From positions 93,939 to 157,938 of the forward strand of contig JAKSLD010000002.1 in NCBI GenBank assembly GCA_024401395.1: DNA of 64,000 bases, given 5' to 3'. The translations under genes and the position numbers were made by a program. This document shows positions 63,302 to 64,000 of the stretch, in pieces. Below the pieces are notes generated by a model. It saw nothing but the letters and a program-made list of their open reading frames with translations, was not told the DNA's origin and made no database searches. Each line of letters begins with the position of its first letter. The stretch's first letter is position 1. Source of the stretch: Bacteroidales bacterium (lineage in GTDB: Bacteria > Bacteroidota > Bacteroidia > Bacteroidales > Marinilabiliaceae).

Positions 63302-64000
63302 ATGAAAACAAAAGAAGAGATTGTACACAATTGGCTTACACGTTACACTGGGAGGCCAGTAGAGACATTTCCAAAGTACGTTCTACTGACTAACTTCCAG
63401 AACTACGTAGAGATGTTTGCGAAGAAGAATGGAGTAGAAGTGTTACAAGCCAATATGCCAAACGCATCGAATGGGGATATTATCATCATCAATTTCGGTA
63501 TGGGTTCGGCAAATGCTGCTACTATTATGGACCTCTTATCAGCTGCGCGGCCTAAGGCGGTATTATTTTTAGGCAAATGCGGTGGATTGAAGAAGAAAAA
63601 CGAATTAGGAGATTTCATTCTTCCGCTGGCAGGCATCAGAGGAGAAGGTACGTCGAACGACTATTTTCCACCAGAAGTACCTGCGTTACCAGCATTCTCA
63701 TTACAGCGAGCAGTATCATCGGCGATAAGGAAGCGCAGACTAGACTACTGGACGGGTACGGTCTACACCACCAACAGGAGAGTCTGGGAGCACGATGACA
63801 ACTTCAAGAAATACTTGGAATCGATACGCGCCATGGGTATAGATATGGAGACCGCCACCCTATTTGCGGTAGGATTCCACAACGAGATACCAGTAGGAGC
63901 GCTTCTATTGATATCAGACCAGCCAATGATACCAGAAGGAGTAAAGACAGCTGCGAGCGACAAGAAAGTCACTGAGAACTTTGCTGAGCAGCACCTTGAG
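63302..64000 (+). CDS. amn: AMP nucleosidase (3' end outside window)
   Basis: Splits AMP into adenine and ribose 5-phosphate and so controls the adenylate pool. The ATG at 63302 opens a frame that runs to the window edge (233 residues). 'MKTKEEIVHNWLTRYTGRPVETFPKYVLLTNFQNYVEMF' and 'IINFGMGSANAATIMDLLSAARPKAVLFLGKCGGLK' are characteristic of the Bacteroidota-type Amn, with the nucleoside phosphorylase fold. 'AMGIDMETATLFAVGFHNEIPVGALLLISDQPM' contains the Met-Glu-Thr nucleoside site and the conserved Asp. It has its own promoter next to the tandem repeat. Only the last 20-30 residues are expected to be missing. Confidence 0.93.
   Translation, partial: MKTKEEIVHNWLTRYTGRPVETFPKYVLLTNFQNYVEMFAKKNGVEVLQANMPNASNGDIIIINFGMGSANAATIMDLLSAARPKAVLFLGKCGGLKKKNELGDFILPLAGIRGEGTSNDYFPPEVPALPAFSLQRAVSSAIRKRRLDYWTGTVYTTNRRVWEHDDNFKKYLESIRAMGIDMETATLFAVGFHNEIPVGALLLISDQPMIPEGVKTAASDKKVTENFAEQHLE

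Overview
This 64 kb window looks like chromosome from an anaerobic, gut-type member of the order Bacteroidales (Bacteroidota), probably near Prevotellaceae or Muribaculaceae; the family placement is inference. The evidence is the promoter style (TTG, 19-21 nt, TAnnTTTG, without obvious Shine-Dalgarno sites), an S46 dipeptidyl-peptidase, a BspA-like leucine-rich-repeat protein, DUF4270, DUF3109 and CdsZ-type proteins, a SusC-like TonB-dependent receptor, a class III fructose-bisphosphatase and several short-lipobox lipoproteins. I see no rRNA, CRISPR array, phage or insertion sequence. There is one tRNA, Arg(CCG).

Layout. 0-5.1 kb (minus): leuS, cut by the window edge, and a membrane-anchored DUF3352-like protein with MORN-type repeats. 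5.3-11.4 kb (plus): an NhaC-type antiporter, then a TolC / HlyD / ABC-2 / ABC-2 export operon with no ATPase gene. 11.4-14.0 kb (minus): a two-subunit 3-oxoacid CoA-transferase and a membrane metallophosphoesterase. 14.1-19.9 kb (plus): a hypothetical, a Gfo/Idh oxidoreductase, a BspA-like LRR protein, an orphan ECF sigma factor, an LptF/G permease and rsmG. 20.0-28.8 kb: tRNA-Arg, a glycosyltransferase-TPR fusion, a PIF1-like helicase with TPRs, a DPP11-type peptidase, a coiled-coil secreted protein and bioD. 28.9-37.8 kb (plus): hrpB, DUF4270, an outer-membrane barrel, maf, a ribbon-helix-helix protein, a MerR regulator, a Nif3-like protein, CdsZ and DUF3109. 37.8-42.8 kb: an MBL-fold lipoprotein (minus), a BASS transporter and three lipoproteins including a papain-like protease. 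42.8-49.4 kb (minus): a 2188-residue surface protein. 50.1-56.1 kb (plus): a TolC / MacA / ABC ATPase / FtsX-permease operon. 56.1-64 kb: an unknown membrane protein and dnaN (minus), fbp (plus), a TonB-dependent receptor (minus) and the start of AMP nucleosidase (plus).

The most interesting signals are non-coding. Upstream of the TolC-MacA-MacB operon lie three near-identical 16-bp palindromes (TGT-N10-ACA geometry), centred about 90-130 bp before a -24/-12 element that matches the sigma-54 consensus at all but one position. This looks like an enhancer-activated efflux operon whose activator is not in the window. Separately, intergenic spaces carry a family of short purine-rich tandem repeats with periods of 7, 8, 9 or 11 bp. 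Two arrays end in the same 16-bp core (CCCTTGTTCATCGTAA); a third core copy has no clear array. One 11-bp array lies in frame inside hrpB. A 29-bp repeat segment is identical at two loci 30 kb apart.

Arginine codon choice on the plus strand shifts between blocks: mainly CGT/CGC from about 14 to 37 kb, with many more AGA/AGG at 5-11 and 50-60 kb. The minus-strand genes tend to do the opposite. This would fit an inversion of the central block but was only sampled by eye.
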